Positions 23,945-33,131 of a stretch of DNA of 64,000 nt are shown one piece after another. Where the stretch lies: assembly GCF_052118925.1 (NCBI RefSeq), contig NZ_JBQKGG010000009.1, forward strand, positions 27,832 through 91,831, in the 5' to 3' direction. Numbering within the stretch: the stretch's first letter is position 1; each line of letters begins with the position of its first letter. A program made the translations under genes and the position numbers. Origin of the DNA: Lientehia sp934351765 (GTDB lineage: Bacteria > Bacillota > Clostridia > Lachnospirales > Lachnospiraceae). Under the pieces are notes generated by a model. The model saw nothing but the letters and a program-made list of their open reading frames with translations. It was not told the origin of the DNA and did no database searches.

Positions 23945-25093
23945 CTACGCTCTGTCACTCCTATATAACGCTTCCGTCTGTTTCACTGCATCTTCCCAGC
24001 TATATTTGTTACAGATATAATCAGCCGCCTGCTCTTTCATCCGTTTCACAAGAGAGGCGTTATCACACGCTTCCTGTAACTGATTTCTCAGATCCGTTAC
24101 ATCTGATTTTTTAAAAAGCAGTGCTTTATCCTCTACTACTTCCGCACATTCCGGAATGTCCGATACCAGACAACAGTTTCCATAGCTCATGGCCTCCAGA
24201 AGGCTTAACGGCATACCCTCCAGATCCGAGGGCAGTGTATAAAGATAAGCATTGCTGTACAGCTCCTCCAGCAGCTGTCCCTGCACAAATCCGGTAAACA
24301 GGATCCGTTCATCCTCCTTTGCCAGTTCCTTCAGCTCCTGTGCGAATGAATCCGTGTCGCTTGCTCCGCCTGCGATCACCAGTTTTTTATCCGTCTTGAC
24401 CTGCTTAAATGCACTGATCAGATAACGCAGCCCCTTTTCCGGGACAAGGCGTCCTAAAAACAGCACATAAGAATCCTTATGCAGTCCGAATTTCCCGGTG
24501 ATGGTATCGGCAGGCTGATATTCTGGCCGGCTCACGCCATTGGGGATGAACCGCGTATCTCTTCCATAGGTTTTTTTGAAATATTCCTGCACGCCCCGGC
24601 TTAAAACAATAATCTCATCCGCATATTTCACTGCATATTTTTCGCCTTTGTGAATAAACTTTGATCCGAAGCCATGCTTCCATTTTTCACGGTTCCAGTC
24701 CAGTCCATGGACCGTTACGATTACCCGTTTACGGAACAGTTTCGGAATCCAGGAAAAGAATGCAGGTCCCTCTGCATGGATATGGATCACATCATAAGGG
24801 CCAAATGCACTGCATAACGCTGCAAAAAAGGAAGCACTTACGGCTGCCATTCCTTTTTTCTCAATGGTGGGGACCGTTTTCAGACGGACACCCCTGTACT
24901 CCTTCTTTTTTCCGGCATCATACTGGGCGCCGCTCACATGATGCCCGGCACGGTTATAGCAGACGACACGGCTTCCGGCCGCCGCCATCCTTGTGCAAAG
25001 CTCTTCTACAACAATCTCGATTCCACCCTCACGGCTGGGAATCCGTTTGTGTCCGAACATGGCAATACGCATCGGTTTTGCTTTTTCTCTCAT
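23945..25093 (-). CDS. Family 4 glycosyltransferase (rhamnosyltransferase-like), last core gene
   Basis: A 382-residue GT4 enzyme. The N-terminus RIAMFGHKRIPSREGGIEIVVEELCTRM is characteristic of the group with DUF1972-type N-terminal domains, several of which are rhamnosyltransferases that add the second sugar to the lipid carrier. Linker YVLFLGRLVPEKGLRYLIS and donor site SDLEGMPLSLLEAMSYGNCC are present. It follows the polyprenyl-phosphate sugar transferase by 20 bases. Start ATG 25093 is used; ATG 25072 (MRIAMFGHKR) is an alternative. Its GC content is like the core genes. Confidence 0.87.
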   Translation of the reverse strand: MREKAKPMRIAMFGHKRIPSREGGIEIVVEELCTRMAAAGSRVVCYNRAGHHVSGAQYDAGKKKEYRGVRLKTVPTIEKKGMAAVSASFFAALCSAFGPYDVIHIHAEGPAFFSWIPKLFRKRVIVTVHGLDWNREKWKHGFGSKFIHKGEKYAVKYADEIIVLSRGVQEYFKKTYGRDTRFIPNGVSRPEYQPADTITGKFGLHKDSYVLFLGRLVPEKGLRYLISAFKQVKTDKKLVIAGGASDTDSFAQELKELAKEDERILFTGFVQGQLLEELYSNAYLYTLPSDLEGMPLSLLEAMSYGNCCLVSDIPECAEVVEDKALLFKKSDVTDLRNQLQEACDNASLVKRMKEQAADYICNKYSWEDAVKQTEALYRSDRA

Positions 25094-25113
25094 ACTCTGT
25101 ATAGTTCCTTTAC

Positions 25114-26565
25114 CTACACCGATCCTTCTTTCCGAAACACCACAAGTATGGTTTTCAGAAGGATCTTGATATCCAGTCCGATATTCCAGTTGCTGATATA
25201 TTCCTTATCCAGATCGACAACTTCCTCAAAGTCCGTTATGTCGCTCCGGCCGCTTACCTGCCACATACCGGTAATTCCCGGCTTGATGGCCAGTCTGGCA
25301 TGATGGTGCGGCTCATAAAGGTTCGTTTCGGAGATCAGCGGCGGTCTGGTTCCCACTAAGGACATATCGCCCTTCAGGACATTGAAAAACTGGGGGAATT
25401 CATCCAGGCTTGTGCGGCGGATGAAATCGCCGATGCCGGTTTTCTTCCTGCCATTCGGAAGAATCCTGTTTCCGATGACACGTGGATCGAAGTCCAGCTT
25501 GAACATCTTTCCGTCACCCAGCTTGTTGTCTTTCATTAACTCTGCCTTCCGCTCCTCCGCATCGAGATACATGCTGCGAAATTTATACATCTTGAACCGC
25601 TTTCCGTTTTTCCCCACACGCTCCTGAGCGAAAAAGACCGGGCCGGGAGAACTGATACAGATAGCCGGTGCCACGAAAACAAAAATGACCGCCGTGGCAA
25701 TGCATCCAATCGCTCCCGCCAGAATATCCATGAGACGTTTTATGAGCAGTTCCCCTGCGGAAGCATAATTCATGCTTGTCGTTAAAACGGTATAGCCGCC
25801 GATCTTCTCCACAAACTGTTTCTTTCCGGGAAGCTCCACGGTCTTTGCCAGACTCAGATGGATCGTCACACCGGTTTCTGTCAGCTGACTGATCAGAGAC
25901 TGCAGGTAAGGTAGCTCGTCTGATACAACGATCAGGATTTCATCGACCCACGCCTGGCAGACATAGTCTGAAAGAGTTTCCGCATTGGCTACGACATCAA
26001 TTCCACGAATGGAGCGTCCGGTCCATGCTGCATCGATCACTGCCGCTCCGATGATCGTATATGTTGCAATATTATGCTCCTGTACCTGTTTAATGGCCTG
26101 TTCCACGGAATCTTTTGTTGCCACGATCAAAAGCGATTTCCTTCCGTTGTCCTTCCTTCTCCGGTGAAGGCTGAGCTTCCACAGCTCCCGGACAATATAG
26201 TTGATCCCCAGATACAGGCACACAAACCAGAGCAGCGCTTTTCTGGAATACAGATGACCTTCCTGCAATAAGAACAGATATACAAGTGTCGCAACACCTA
26301 AAATAACCGTCTGCTGGAGCACCACCAGAAACTCCCGGTAATGTCCGCGCCACACAACCCCCTTTAAGGTTCCCCAGGCAAAGATCACGATCAGATCCGC
26401 CAGTCCCAGATAAATCGCCATGCTGCGGTATAAAATGCTCTCATAGGGATTCCAGCCGTATCCGCTGAACAGATAAGCCAGTATAAATGCTGCCTGCAGG
26501 CAAAGCATGTCCCATAGAATAAAATCAATATGCTTTAACCATTCTCCTGAATCTTTCCTGTACAT
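25114..26565 (-). CDS. Polyprenyl-phosphate sugar-1-phosphate transferase (initiating enzyme)
   Basis: A 483-residue WbaP/CpsE-type protein. About four N-terminal membrane segments (residues 15-125), a CoA-binding-like middle domain (KSLLIVATKDSVEQAIKQVQ...), a fifth membrane segment (about 280-305), and the catalytic bacterial sugar transferase domain with FFAQERVGKNGKRFKMYKFRSM, TSLDEFPQFFNVLKGDMSLVG, TRPPL and KPGITGMWQVSGRSD. It transfers a hexose-1-phosphate to undecaprenyl phosphate and so starts repeat-unit assembly. RBS GAGGAATATC before ATG 26565. Confidence 0.92.
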   Translation of the reverse strand: MYRKDSGEWLKHIDFILWDMLCLQAAFILAYLFSGYGWNPYESILYRSMAIYLGLADLIVIFAWGTLKGVVWRGHYREFLVVLQQTVILGVATLVYLFLLQEGHLYSRKALLWFVCLYLGINYIVRELWKLSLHRRRKDNGRKSLLIVATKDSVEQAIKQVQEHNIATYTIIGAAVIDAAWTGRSIRGIDVVANAETLSDYVCQAWVDEILIVVSDELPYLQSLISQLTETGVTIHLSLAKTVELPGKKQFVEKIGGYTVLTTSMNYASAGELLIKRLMDILAGAIGCIATAVIFVFVAPAICISSPGPVFFAQERVGKNGKRFKMYKFRSMYLDAEERKAELMKDNKLGDGKMFKLDFDPRVIGNRILPNGRKKTGIGDFIRRTSLDEFPQFFNVLKGDMSLVGTRPPLISETNLYEPHHHARLAIKPGITGMWQVSGRSDITDFEEVVDLDKEYISNWNIGLDIKILLKTILVVFRKEGSV

Positions 26566-26619
26566 GATATTCCTCGTTTCTTCTGCTGTTTTTCCAGATG
26601 CTTTCTGTCTGTCCGGCCA

Positions 26620-26811
26620 TCATTTCTGTCCGATCCGCAGTTTTTTCTTTATACAAAGATACCCGCGTGGCAATTTCCCCGCGGATAACTGGATGTCGTA
26701 TGCTTGATATGTACAGGAAATCAGAGACAGCCTGTTTACTGCTGTCTTGCAGGATAACTTCTTCTGAATTTCATAAATCCATAAATTCTTTCCATCTGAT
26801 TTGTTCCTCAT
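26620..26811 (-). CDS. Possible small protein upstream of the initiating transferase
   Basis: A 63-codon ORF (MRNKSDGKNLWIYEIQKKLS... ending KKKLRIGQK) in the 301-base gap between the tyrosine kinase and the sugar transferase. The only ribosome-binding feature is a run of eight G (26819-26826) placed seven bases before the ATG, which could act as a Shine-Dalgarno. The product is basic and unlike any family I know. The gap also has a small hairpin (CCTCTAAA / TTTAGGGG) that overlaps the G run. It may be a real small gene, a leader peptide or chance. Confidence 0.3.
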   Translation of the reverse strand: MRNKSDGKNLWIYEIQKKLSCKTAVNRLSLISCTYQAYDIQLSAGKLPRGYLCIKKKLRIGQK

Positions 26812-26818
26812 ACGTTTA

Positions 26819-26826
26819 CCCCCCCC
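26819..26826 (-). repeat. Poly-G tract (G8) before small ORF
   Basis: Eight G on the minus strand in the cpsD-sugar transferase spacer, third such tract in this operon; its 5' half pairs in the hairpin with CCTCTAAA (minus strand). Confidence 0.8.
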
Positions 26827-26866
26827 TAAATTTTTTTAGAGGTTTGTTGTTTTTATTCCGGTTCTT

Positions 26867-27676
26867 CTAGTCCCCGTAGTAGCTGCCATAATATTTCCCA
26901 TAGTAGCCTCCGTAATAATTACCGTAATACTTGGACTCTTTTACATTTACCTGGTTCAGTACCGCTCCCAGGATCCTGCAGCCGGTCTTTTCCAGCTGCT
27001 CCTTTGCACCCTGGGCCAGACGGTAGCTTACCGTATTGGCTGCGATAACCATGACCGTACCGTCTGCCTCTTTCGCAATGATCGCTGCATCGATCACGCT
27101 TCCGATGGGCGGTGCGTCGATAATGATATAATCATACTTGTTACGAAGCTTCTGAAGCCCTAAGCGGAACATATCTCCTGCCAGAAGCTCCGACGGGTTC
27201 GGCGGATACGGGCCGGCAAAGATAATATCCAGGTTTTCGACCCGGTCGCTGGGGACAATAACCTCCGAAAGAGAGGCCTGCCCGGAAAGGAAATGGCTGA
27301 GGCCCTTGGATTTCCGGTTGTTCATACGCATCCGTTTTTTCAGCACGGATTTTCGGAGATCTGCATCGATCAGAAGGACTTTTTTATTGTCCAGCTCCGC
27401 AAAGGCTTCCGCACACATCATGGATACATACGTTTTCCCCTCATTAGGGATACAGCTCGTAAGGACGATGGTTTTAAACTCACTGCCGCAGAACTGGATA
27501 TTGCTGCGCAGGGCACGGAACGCCTCCCGTACCTTAAAATCACCGTTCTGTCTCCGGGGCATGTTCAGGTTCGTCTGTGTACTCCGGTTTGCAGTCTTCG
27601 TAACGATTCTCTGTGTATTGTCTGATACGCTTCCGGTTCCGGTGTTCCCGGCTGAATTAAGACTCTTCACTGCCAT
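26867..27676 (-). CDS. CpsD/CapB-type bacterial tyrosine kinase
   Basis: A 269-residue BY-kinase. Walker A TSCIPNEGKTYVSM, Walker A' VLLIDADLRKSVLKKRM and Walker B YDYIIIDAPPIGSVIDA are all present, and the C-terminus is a remarkable autophosphorylation cluster in which YY-G units repeat five times (KYYGNYYGGYYGKYYGSYYG). It works with the Wzz-like membrane protein encoded just upstream (six bases away), which activates it, and the PHP phosphatase encoded first in the operon removes the phosphates. Phosphorylation cycling controls polymer length and output. RBS AAAGGAG lies 12 bases before ATG 27676. Confidence 0.92.
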   Translation of the reverse strand: MAVKSLNSAGNTGTGSVSDNTQRIVTKTANRSTQTNLNMPRRQNGDFKVREAFRALRSNIQFCGSEFKTIVLTSCIPNEGKTYVSMMCAEAFAELDNKKVLLIDADLRKSVLKKRMRMNNRKSKGLSHFLSGQASLSEVIVPSDRVENLDIIFAGPYPPNPSELLAGDMFRLGLQKLRNKYDYIIIDAPPIGSVIDAAIIAKEADGTVMVIAANTVSYRLAQGAKEQLEKTGCRILGAVLNQVNVKESKYYGNYYGGYYGKYYGSYYGD

Positions 27677-27681
27677 AACCC

Positions 27682-28419
27682 CTATTTACTCCTTTTTTTC
27701 TTTTTTCCCTTTTCCTGCATGTCCGGATCGATGGGAATCATGCCCAGACAGCTCATTCCGAGATAACGTTCAATATCCTCTGCCGTTTTGATCTTATCGT
27801 TCAGGAAATAGAACAGCAGAACAAGCGCACAGGACAGGACAAAGCCGATGGCTCCTGCCAGCATCATATTTTTCTTTTTACTGGGACTGGAGGGGGCTGT
27901 CGGAAGACTCGCACTGTCCACGATATTCATGCTCTCCACGCCCATCTTATCTTCTACTTCTTTACAGCTTACCTTTACCAGCTCATCGGTAATGGCCTGT
28001 GCCTGTGATGCACTGGGACTGCTGACCGAAATCGTCAGAATTCTGGTATCGCTGCTCGTTCCGACACTGATCATGGAATCCAGCCCGGAAGCACTCATAT
28101 TCAGATTTAAATTTTTCTGAACCTGCTCCAGAACTGAGCGGCTTGTCACAACTACCTTCGCATCGTTTACCAGCTGGGTCGCCGCATACAGATCCGAATT
28201 TGTCGCCACACTGTCCTGATTCTGACGGTTCAGCACATAGATCTTTGCACTGGATACATAAATGGGCGTAATCAGATACTCGGTGATTCCCCATGCCGCT
28301 GCCATAAAGGCGACAGTAACCAGAATAATCCTCCACTTTCTTCTCCAGAGGGCGAAAAACACTTCCCGCAGATCGATCTCCCGTTCCTCTTCCCCTTTTG
28401 TTTTCTCTCTCTGTTCCAT
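27682..28419 (-). CDS. Wzz/CpsC-type chain-length co-polymerase and kinase activator
   Basis: A 245-residue protein with a Wzz domain: short cytosolic start EREIDLREVFFALWRRKWRI, membrane segment about 33-50, extracytoplasmic region (AKIYVLNRQNQDSVATNSDL, then a helical part with PSASQAQAITDELVKV), the P-rich motif LPTAPSSPSKKKNMMLAG and the second membrane segment (about 190-210), then a short basic tail. It partners the tyrosine kinase encoded next. Start ATG 28419 with RBS AAAGGA. Confidence 0.9.
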   Translation of the reverse strand: MEQREKTKGEEEREIDLREVFFALWRRKWRIILVTVAFMAAAWGITEYLITPIYVSSAKIYVLNRQNQDSVATNSDLYAATQLVNDAKVVVTSRSVLEQVQKNLNLNMSASGLDSMISVGTSSDTRILTISVSSPSASQAQAITDELVKVSCKEVEDKMGVESMNIVDSASLPTAPSSPSKKKNMMLAGAIGFVLSCALVLLFYFLNDKIKTAEDIERYLGMSCLGMIPIDPDMQEKGKKKKRSK

Positions 28420-28474
28420 TTTTCCAAATCCTTTTCTTTATTTCTGTTTCATTCTTTCCATATATATATATCCC

Positions 28475-29236
28475 TTACTCGATATACTGGTTTTCCAGAA
28501 GCTTTCTCTGATTGATCCCGGTAATTCTCCGAATATAGGAATAACTGCACCATTTTCTCAGATTCTTCAGGCACGGCTCCAGCCGGAACGCCCGGTTTGT
28601 CTCATTATGGGCATCTGTTGCCAGAAAATGTACTGCTTCTTCCTCCAGAAGCCTCCGGATAAATGTTTTTCCGAACCGTTTCCCGCCCTTTTCCACAGCG
28701 CCTGCATTGACCTGGATCAAGGCTCCCAGATCCCGCAGCTCCCAGACCCGGTCCATATCTTCTTCCAGAGCATTATAACGCTCTGCATGTGCGATTACCG
28801 GTCGATAGCCTTCTTCTCCAAGAAGCTCTGCTGCAGTTCGGATATACGGATACTGCTGCACCGGTGAAAATTCGACCAGGACATAGTCTGTTCCTGCCAG
28901 TGTATGACAAACGCCTGTCCGCAGTTCTTTTATGACATCCTGGTAAAAGAAAATTTCATTGCCCCGGTAAAACCGGAATCCCGGAAATTCTTTTCCGGCA
29001 GTCTCCTCCAGTAACTGAAACTGCTGTTCATACAGCTCCCTCTCCCGGATATAACGGTCCGGCTTAAAATGTGAGGTGGCGATCAGCCCTGTCATTCCCT
29101 GTGAAACCGCCTGTCTGAGCATAAAAAGAGCCTGATCCAGTGACTGTGCTCCGTCATCCAGGCCAGGTAATACATGATTATGTATGTCGATAAATCCTCT
29201 TATGCCTCCGGTAGCGTCTGTCTTTCCTTCCTTCAT
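28475..29236 (-). CDS. CpsB/YwqE-type PHP tyrosine phosphatase
   Basis: A 253-residue metal-dependent protein-tyrosine phosphatase of the PHP class. Motifs: GFIDIHNHVLPGLDDGAQSL, IATSHFKPDRY, YRGNEIFFYQD, PVIAHAERYN and FLATDAHN, which supply the His/Asp/Glu metal ligands. It dephosphorylates the tyrosine cluster of the CpsD kinase. The frame opens at 29296, but that ATG lies beside the -10 of the promoter and has no RBS, so ATG 29236 (RBS GAGGA) is the real start. First gene of the polysaccharide operon. Confidence 0.92.
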   Translation of the reverse strand: MKEGKTDATGGIRGFIDIHNHVLPGLDDGAQSLDQALFMLRQAVSQGMTGLIATSHFKPDRYIRERELYEQQFQLLEETAGKEFPGFRFYRGNEIFFYQDVIKELRTGVCHTLAGTDYVLVEFSPVQQYPYIRTAAELLGEEGYRPVIAHAERYNALEEDMDRVWELRDLGALIQVNAGAVEKGGKRFGKTFIRRLLEEEAVHFLATDAHNETNRAFRLEPCLKNLRKWCSYSYIRRITGINQRKLLENQYIE

Positions 29237-29287
29237 TTTCCTCGCCAATTCTGATTTTTTAAGAATATACCATACCCTGTTACTATA

Positions 29288-29316
29288 ACTATACATAGTT
29301 CGACATCTTTTGTCAA
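29288..29316 (-). promoter_or_regulatory. Strong sigma-A promoter of the polysaccharide operon
   Basis: On the minus strand TTGACA (29311-29316), a 17-base spacer and TATAGT (29288-29293): a near-perfect sigma-A promoter about 50 bases before the phosphatase start. No JUMPstart-like sequence was seen. Confidence 0.85.
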
Positions 29317-29360
29317 CGGATTCCCCTGGTTTCCGAAAATAAAAGAATTTTACCGTTTTG

Positions 29361-29385
29361 GCCGGCCAGTTAAGGCCGGCTTATT
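29361..29385 (-). terminator. Terminator after PTS enzyme I gene
   Basis: GCCGGCC and GGCCGGC form a perfect seven-pair stem with a six-base loop. T-rich DNA lies on both sides (ATTTTT on plus; CAAAACGGTAAAATTC on minus), so it may work in both directions; it sits between the enzyme I stop and the polysaccharide promoter. Confidence 0.65.
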
Positions 29386-29400
29386 TTTCTGATTTCTGCC

Positions 29401-31014
29401 CTACTCATGCTCCACCACGGCTTTTCTTACCTTCAGAACTGTTCCCGGCGCGACGGAAAGCTCATCAACACCCATTTCCAGAAACTGTCCCGTCAGGCTG
29501 GTATCTGCTGCCAGCTCTCCACAGATCCCGACCAGACAGCCGGCGGCATGTCCGTTTTCAACGGTCATCCGGATCATACGAAGCAGCGCCGGGTGGTGAG
29601 AATCATAAAAGGCTTCCAGTGTCGGATTCTGACGGTCGATGGCCATGGCATACTGTCCGAGGTCGTTTGTTCCGATACTGAAAAAGTCCACCTCTTTCGC
29701 CAGCAGATCACTGATCAGGGCGGCGGCCGGAGTTTCGATCATGATGCCCTGCCTGATTTCTTTATATGGAAGCTTTTCGCTCCGGAGGGACTCCTTGACC
29801 TCTTCTGTAATGACACGGATTCGGGACAGCTCCTCCACGGAAATGATCATGGGATACATGACAGAAAGATTTCCAAAGACGCTGGCGCGGTAGATGGCGC
29901 GCAGCTGGGTCCTGAAAAGCTCCGGACGCAGAAGGCAGAGACGGATGGCACGGCAGCCCATGGCCGGATTTTCCTCCTGCTCCAGACCAAAATAGCCGGC
30001 CTGCTTGTCGGCGCCGATATCCAGCGTACGGATAATCACTTCCTTTCCGTCCATCATGGACGCCGCCGTTTTATAGGCACAGAATAATTCCTCCTCTGTG
30101 GGAAAATCCCCCTTTTCCAGATATAAAAATTCGCTGCGGAACAGACCGATCCCCTCCGCATCGTTTTCCAGGGCAGCCTTCACATCGGAAACGCTCCCCA
30201 CGTTGGCATAAAGCCTGATTTCCTTTCCGCTTTTTGAAATCGTTTTTCTGCCTCTGAACTGATGTAACTGCCTGACACGCTTTTTTGCTTCCAGCTGCTG
30301 TTCCTTTAAGGCTTCCAGCACTTCCGGTGACGGATCCAGATAAAGGATCCCCTTCTTACCGTCCACGGCAGCCAGACGCCCGTTCCACTCCGGGCGCACC
30401 TGGATTCCACTGATGGCCGGAAGATTCATGGTACGGGCCAGGATTGCCGTATGAGAATTTTCGGAGCCACGCTCTGTCACAAACGCCAGCAGCTTTGATT
30501 TGTCCATCTGAACGGTCTCACTGGGCACCAGCTCCTCCGCAGCCACGATGACCGGCTCCGTTTCCGGGAAATTTCCACAGCTTCTTCCCTCCAGCGCCGC
30601 TACAAGGCGGTCTGCCACATCGCGGACGTCCACGGCACGTTCCCGGAAATAGTCGTCCTCCATAGCGGAAAACTGGCTGAAAAATTCTTCTCCTGCAGCT
30701 GATACGGCGTCCTCAGCGCAGATCGTTCCGGAGCAGAGAAGCCGGAATACCGAGCTGTCAAAGCTTTCATCTTCCAGAAGCATCATCTGTGCCTCCAGAA
30801 CGGCAGCGCTTTCCTCGCCCATGTCCGCCCTGGCCTTTTTACAGAGCTTTTCCAGCTCTGCCTTTGCCTGCTTTTTCGCCTCCCGGTAGCGGAACAGCTC
30901 CCGCTCCAGATCGGTCGGCTCCTGCACATGAGCGGCTCTCTCCTGCTTTTGGTAGAAAAACAGTTTTCCGATGGCGATACCTTTTCCCAGTGATCTTCCA
31001 TGATATACTTCCAT
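29401..31014 (-). CDS. ptsI: Phosphoenolpyruvate-protein phosphotransferase (PTS enzyme I)
   Basis: A 537-residue enzyme I of the PTS, slightly shorter than the usual 570. The N-terminal domain carries the phosphorylated His in TERGSENSHTAILARTMNLP; the C-terminal PEP-binding barrel has GIGLFRSEFLYL, IIRTLDIGADKQ, NPAMGCRAIRLCL, GIMIETPAAALIS, FFSIGTNDLGQYAMAIDRQN and the Cys in VGICGELAAD. It phosphorylates HPr; no HPr gene is adjacent. No GAF domain, so it is PtsI rather than PtsP. Start ATG 31014 is fixed by GGAGGGG eight bases before it; the frame itself opens at 31056. Confidence 0.9.
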   Translation of the reverse strand: MEVYHGRSLGKGIAIGKLFFYQKQERAAHVQEPTDLERELFRYREAKKQAKAELEKLCKKARADMGEESAAVLEAQMMLLEDESFDSSVFRLLCSGTICAEDAVSAAGEEFFSQFSAMEDDYFRERAVDVRDVADRLVAALEGRSCGNFPETEPVIVAAEELVPSETVQMDKSKLLAFVTERGSENSHTAILARTMNLPAISGIQVRPEWNGRLAAVDGKKGILYLDPSPEVLEALKEQQLEAKKRVRQLHQFRGRKTISKSGKEIRLYANVGSVSDVKAALENDAEGIGLFRSEFLYLEKGDFPTEEELFCAYKTAASMMDGKEVIIRTLDIGADKQAGYFGLEQEENPAMGCRAIRLCLLRPELFRTQLRAIYRASVFGNLSVMYPMIISVEELSRIRVITEEVKESLRSEKLPYKEIRQGIMIETPAAALISDLLAKEVDFFSIGTNDLGQYAMAIDRQNPTLEAFYDSHHPALLRMIRMTVENGHAAGCLVGICGELAADTSLTGQFLEMGVDELSVAPGTVLKVRKAVVEHE

Positions 31015-31040
31015 GATACGTCCCCTCCGCCTGATTGCTG

Positions 31041-31080
31041 AAAAGGCCGCCCGCACCGGATCCTTCCGGCAGGGGCAGCC
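31041..31080 (-). terminator. Terminator after the ABC exporter operon
   Basis: An imperfect GC-rich hairpin (arms GGCTGCCCC.TGCCGG and CCGG.GCGGGCGGCC) followed by TTTT on the minus strand, between the second exporter gene and the ptsI RBS. Confidence 0.65.
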
Positions 31081-31118
31081 TGTCCTGGTGTGGTTCTATT
31101 TTACCACAGATATGTCAT

Positions 31119-33131
31119 TTACTCCAGTTCAAATGCACCGGTATAAAGCTGGTAATACTTGCCCTTCTGGGCAATGAGCTGTTCGTGGTCGCCGCGCTCG
31201 ATGATCCGTCCATGCTCCAGCACCATGATGGCGTTGGAATTCTTTACGGTGGAAAGCCGGTGGGCGATGACAAACACGGTACGCCCCTTCATAAGGCTGT
31301 CCATGCCCTTCTGAACGATGGCTTCTGTTCTGGTATCGATGCTGGAGGTTGCTTCATCCAGGATCATAACCGGCGGGTCGGCTACGGCTGCCCTCGCAAT
31401 GGAGAGAAGCTGGCGCTGGCCCTGGGAAAGTCCCTCACCGTTGTCAGTGAGCATCGTATCATAGCCCTGGGGCAGACGGCTGATGAAATCGTCTGCATTG
31501 GCAAGCTTCGCTGCCTGGCGCACCTCCTCGTCAGTGGCGTCCAGACGTCCGTAACGGATGTTTTCCATGACCGTTCCGGTGAACAGGTTCGTATCCTGGA
31601 GCACAATTCCGAGGGAACGGCGCAGATCCTGCTTTCTGATCTTGTTGATGTTGATATTGTCATAGCGGATCTTCCCGTCATCGATATCATAAAACCGGTT
31701 GATCAGGTTGGTGATGGTGGTCTTTCCGGCTCCTGTGGCTCCGACAAAGGCAATCTTCTGGCCGGGCTTTGCATAAAGGCTCACGTTATGGAGCACCGTC
31801 TTATTTGGCTCATAGCCAAAATCCACATCAAAGAACCGCACATCACCGGTCAGTCTGGTATAGGTGACCTCGCCGGTCTCGTGGGGATGCTTCCATGCCC
31901 AGATACCGCTCCGCTCCGTTGTTTCTCTGACATACTGCGCGGGGATCTGCTCCGGAAGTCCCTCGCTGCCCTCTCCGGTCTGATAAATTTCATGGTACTG
32001 CTCCGGTGCATCCTCCGTCAGACAGATCCTTGTTAAGGTTACATATCCATCGTCTGCCTCCGGCTTCTCATCGGTCAGAGCAAAGATCCGCTCGGCACCG
32101 GCAAGAGCCATGATGATGGCATTGATCTGCATGGACATCTGGTTGATGGGCATGGTGAAGCTTCGGGAAAGCTGAAGGAAGGATGCAATGGCGCCAAGGG
32201 TCAGTCCTCCCACACCATTAACCGCAAGGAGACCGCCGAACACGGCCAGCAGCACATACTGGAGATTGCCCAGATTCATGGCGATGGGACCGAGGGTGTT
32301 TGCATAGCCGTTGGCCTTTGCCGCGTTCATGCACAGCTCATCGTTTTTCCGGTCGAATTCTTCCTTTGCCTCTTCCTCATGACAGAACACCTTAATGACC
32401 TTCTGTCCGTTTATCATCTCCTCGATATAGCCGTTGACCTCACCGAGGGAACGCTGCTGATGGATAAAAAAGCCGGCACTTTTTCCCGCCACCTTTTTTG
32501 TAACAAATAGCAGGCAGCTGATCGTCACCAGGATAAACAACGTCAGATACACGCTGGTGTAAAGCATGGCGGCAAACACCATGACAATGGTCATGCAGGA
32601 GGACAGAAGCTGGGGAAAGCTCTGGGACACCATCTGCCGCAGGGTATCGATGTCATTGGTATAATGGCTCATGACATCGCCAAAGGTATGGGTGTCAAAG
32701 TAGCGCACCGGCAGAGTCTGCATGTGGGCGAACATATCGTCACGGATCCGCTTCTGGACACCCTGGGAGATGCCTGCCATAAACCAGTTATAAAGGAAGG
32801 TGGAGCAGACGCCGATCACATAGATGCCTGCCATGGTAAGGATGGCACGGACCAGTCCGTCAAACACCGGCGATGCTTCCAGAAGAAGCGGTTCAATGTA
32901 CTGATCGATGAGGATCTGGAGGAACAGGGAGCCTGCCACGTTGGCGATGGTGCTCAGGAAAATGCAGACCAGTACCACGGCGAACAGCGCCTTGTTTTCT
33001 CCGGCAATGTAGGCAAAGAGCCTTTTGGCCGTTCCCCAGTTAAGCTTCATGCCCTTCGGTGCCGCGCCGGGCTTCCTGCCGCCGTGTCCCGTCATTTTTG
33101 CTTCTCGTACGGCTTCTTTCTTATTTTCCAT
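31119..33131 (-). CDS. ABC exporter half-transporter with canonical ATP site
   Basis: A 670-residue type IV (ABCB-like) half-transporter. Six membrane helices in about residues 40-330, then a nucleotide-binding domain with Walker A VGATGAGKTTITNLINR, signature LSQGQRQLLSIAR, Walker B PVMILDEATSSIDTR (catalytic Glu present) and switch His FVIAHRLSTV. A roughly 70-residue hydrophilic insert (TLTRICLTEDAPEQYHEIYQ and following) separates membrane and ATP domains and is unusual. It pairs with the 33121-34872 product. ATG 33131 follows AGGAGG; the two genes overlap by 11 bases. Confidence 0.9.
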   Translation of the reverse strand: MENKKEAVREAKMTGHGGRKPGAAPKGMKLNWGTAKRLFAYIAGENKALFAVVLVCIFLSTIANVAGSLFLQILIDQYIEPLLLEASPVFDGLVRAILTMAGIYVIGVCSTFLYNWFMAGISQGVQKRIRDDMFAHMQTLPVRYFDTHTFGDVMSHYTNDIDTLRQMVSQSFPQLLSSCMTIVMVFAAMLYTSVYLTLFILVTISCLLFVTKKVAGKSAGFFIHQQRSLGEVNGYIEEMINGQKVIKVFCHEEEAKEEFDRKNDELCMNAAKANGYANTLGPIAMNLGNLQYVLLAVFGGLLAVNGVGGLTLGAIASFLQLSRSFTMPINQMSMQINAIIMALAGAERIFALTDEKPEADDGYVTLTRICLTEDAPEQYHEIYQTGEGSEGLPEQIPAQYVRETTERSGIWAWKHPHETGEVTYTRLTGDVRFFDVDFGYEPNKTVLHNVSLYAKPGQKIAFVGATGAGKTTITNLINRFYDIDDGKIRYDNININKIRKQDLRRSLGIVLQDTNLFTGTVMENIRYGRLDATDEEVRQAAKLANADDFISRLPQGYDTMLTDNGEGLSQGQRQLLSIARAAVADPPVMILDEATSSIDTRTEAIVQKGMDSLMKGRTVFVIAHRLSTVKNSNAIMVLEHGRIIERGDHEQLIAQKGKYYQLYTGAFELE

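Noticed and set aside
31035..32036. 333-codon plus-strand frame
   Set aside because: Antisense to the ABC exporter gene with complete ATPase motifs on the minus strand.
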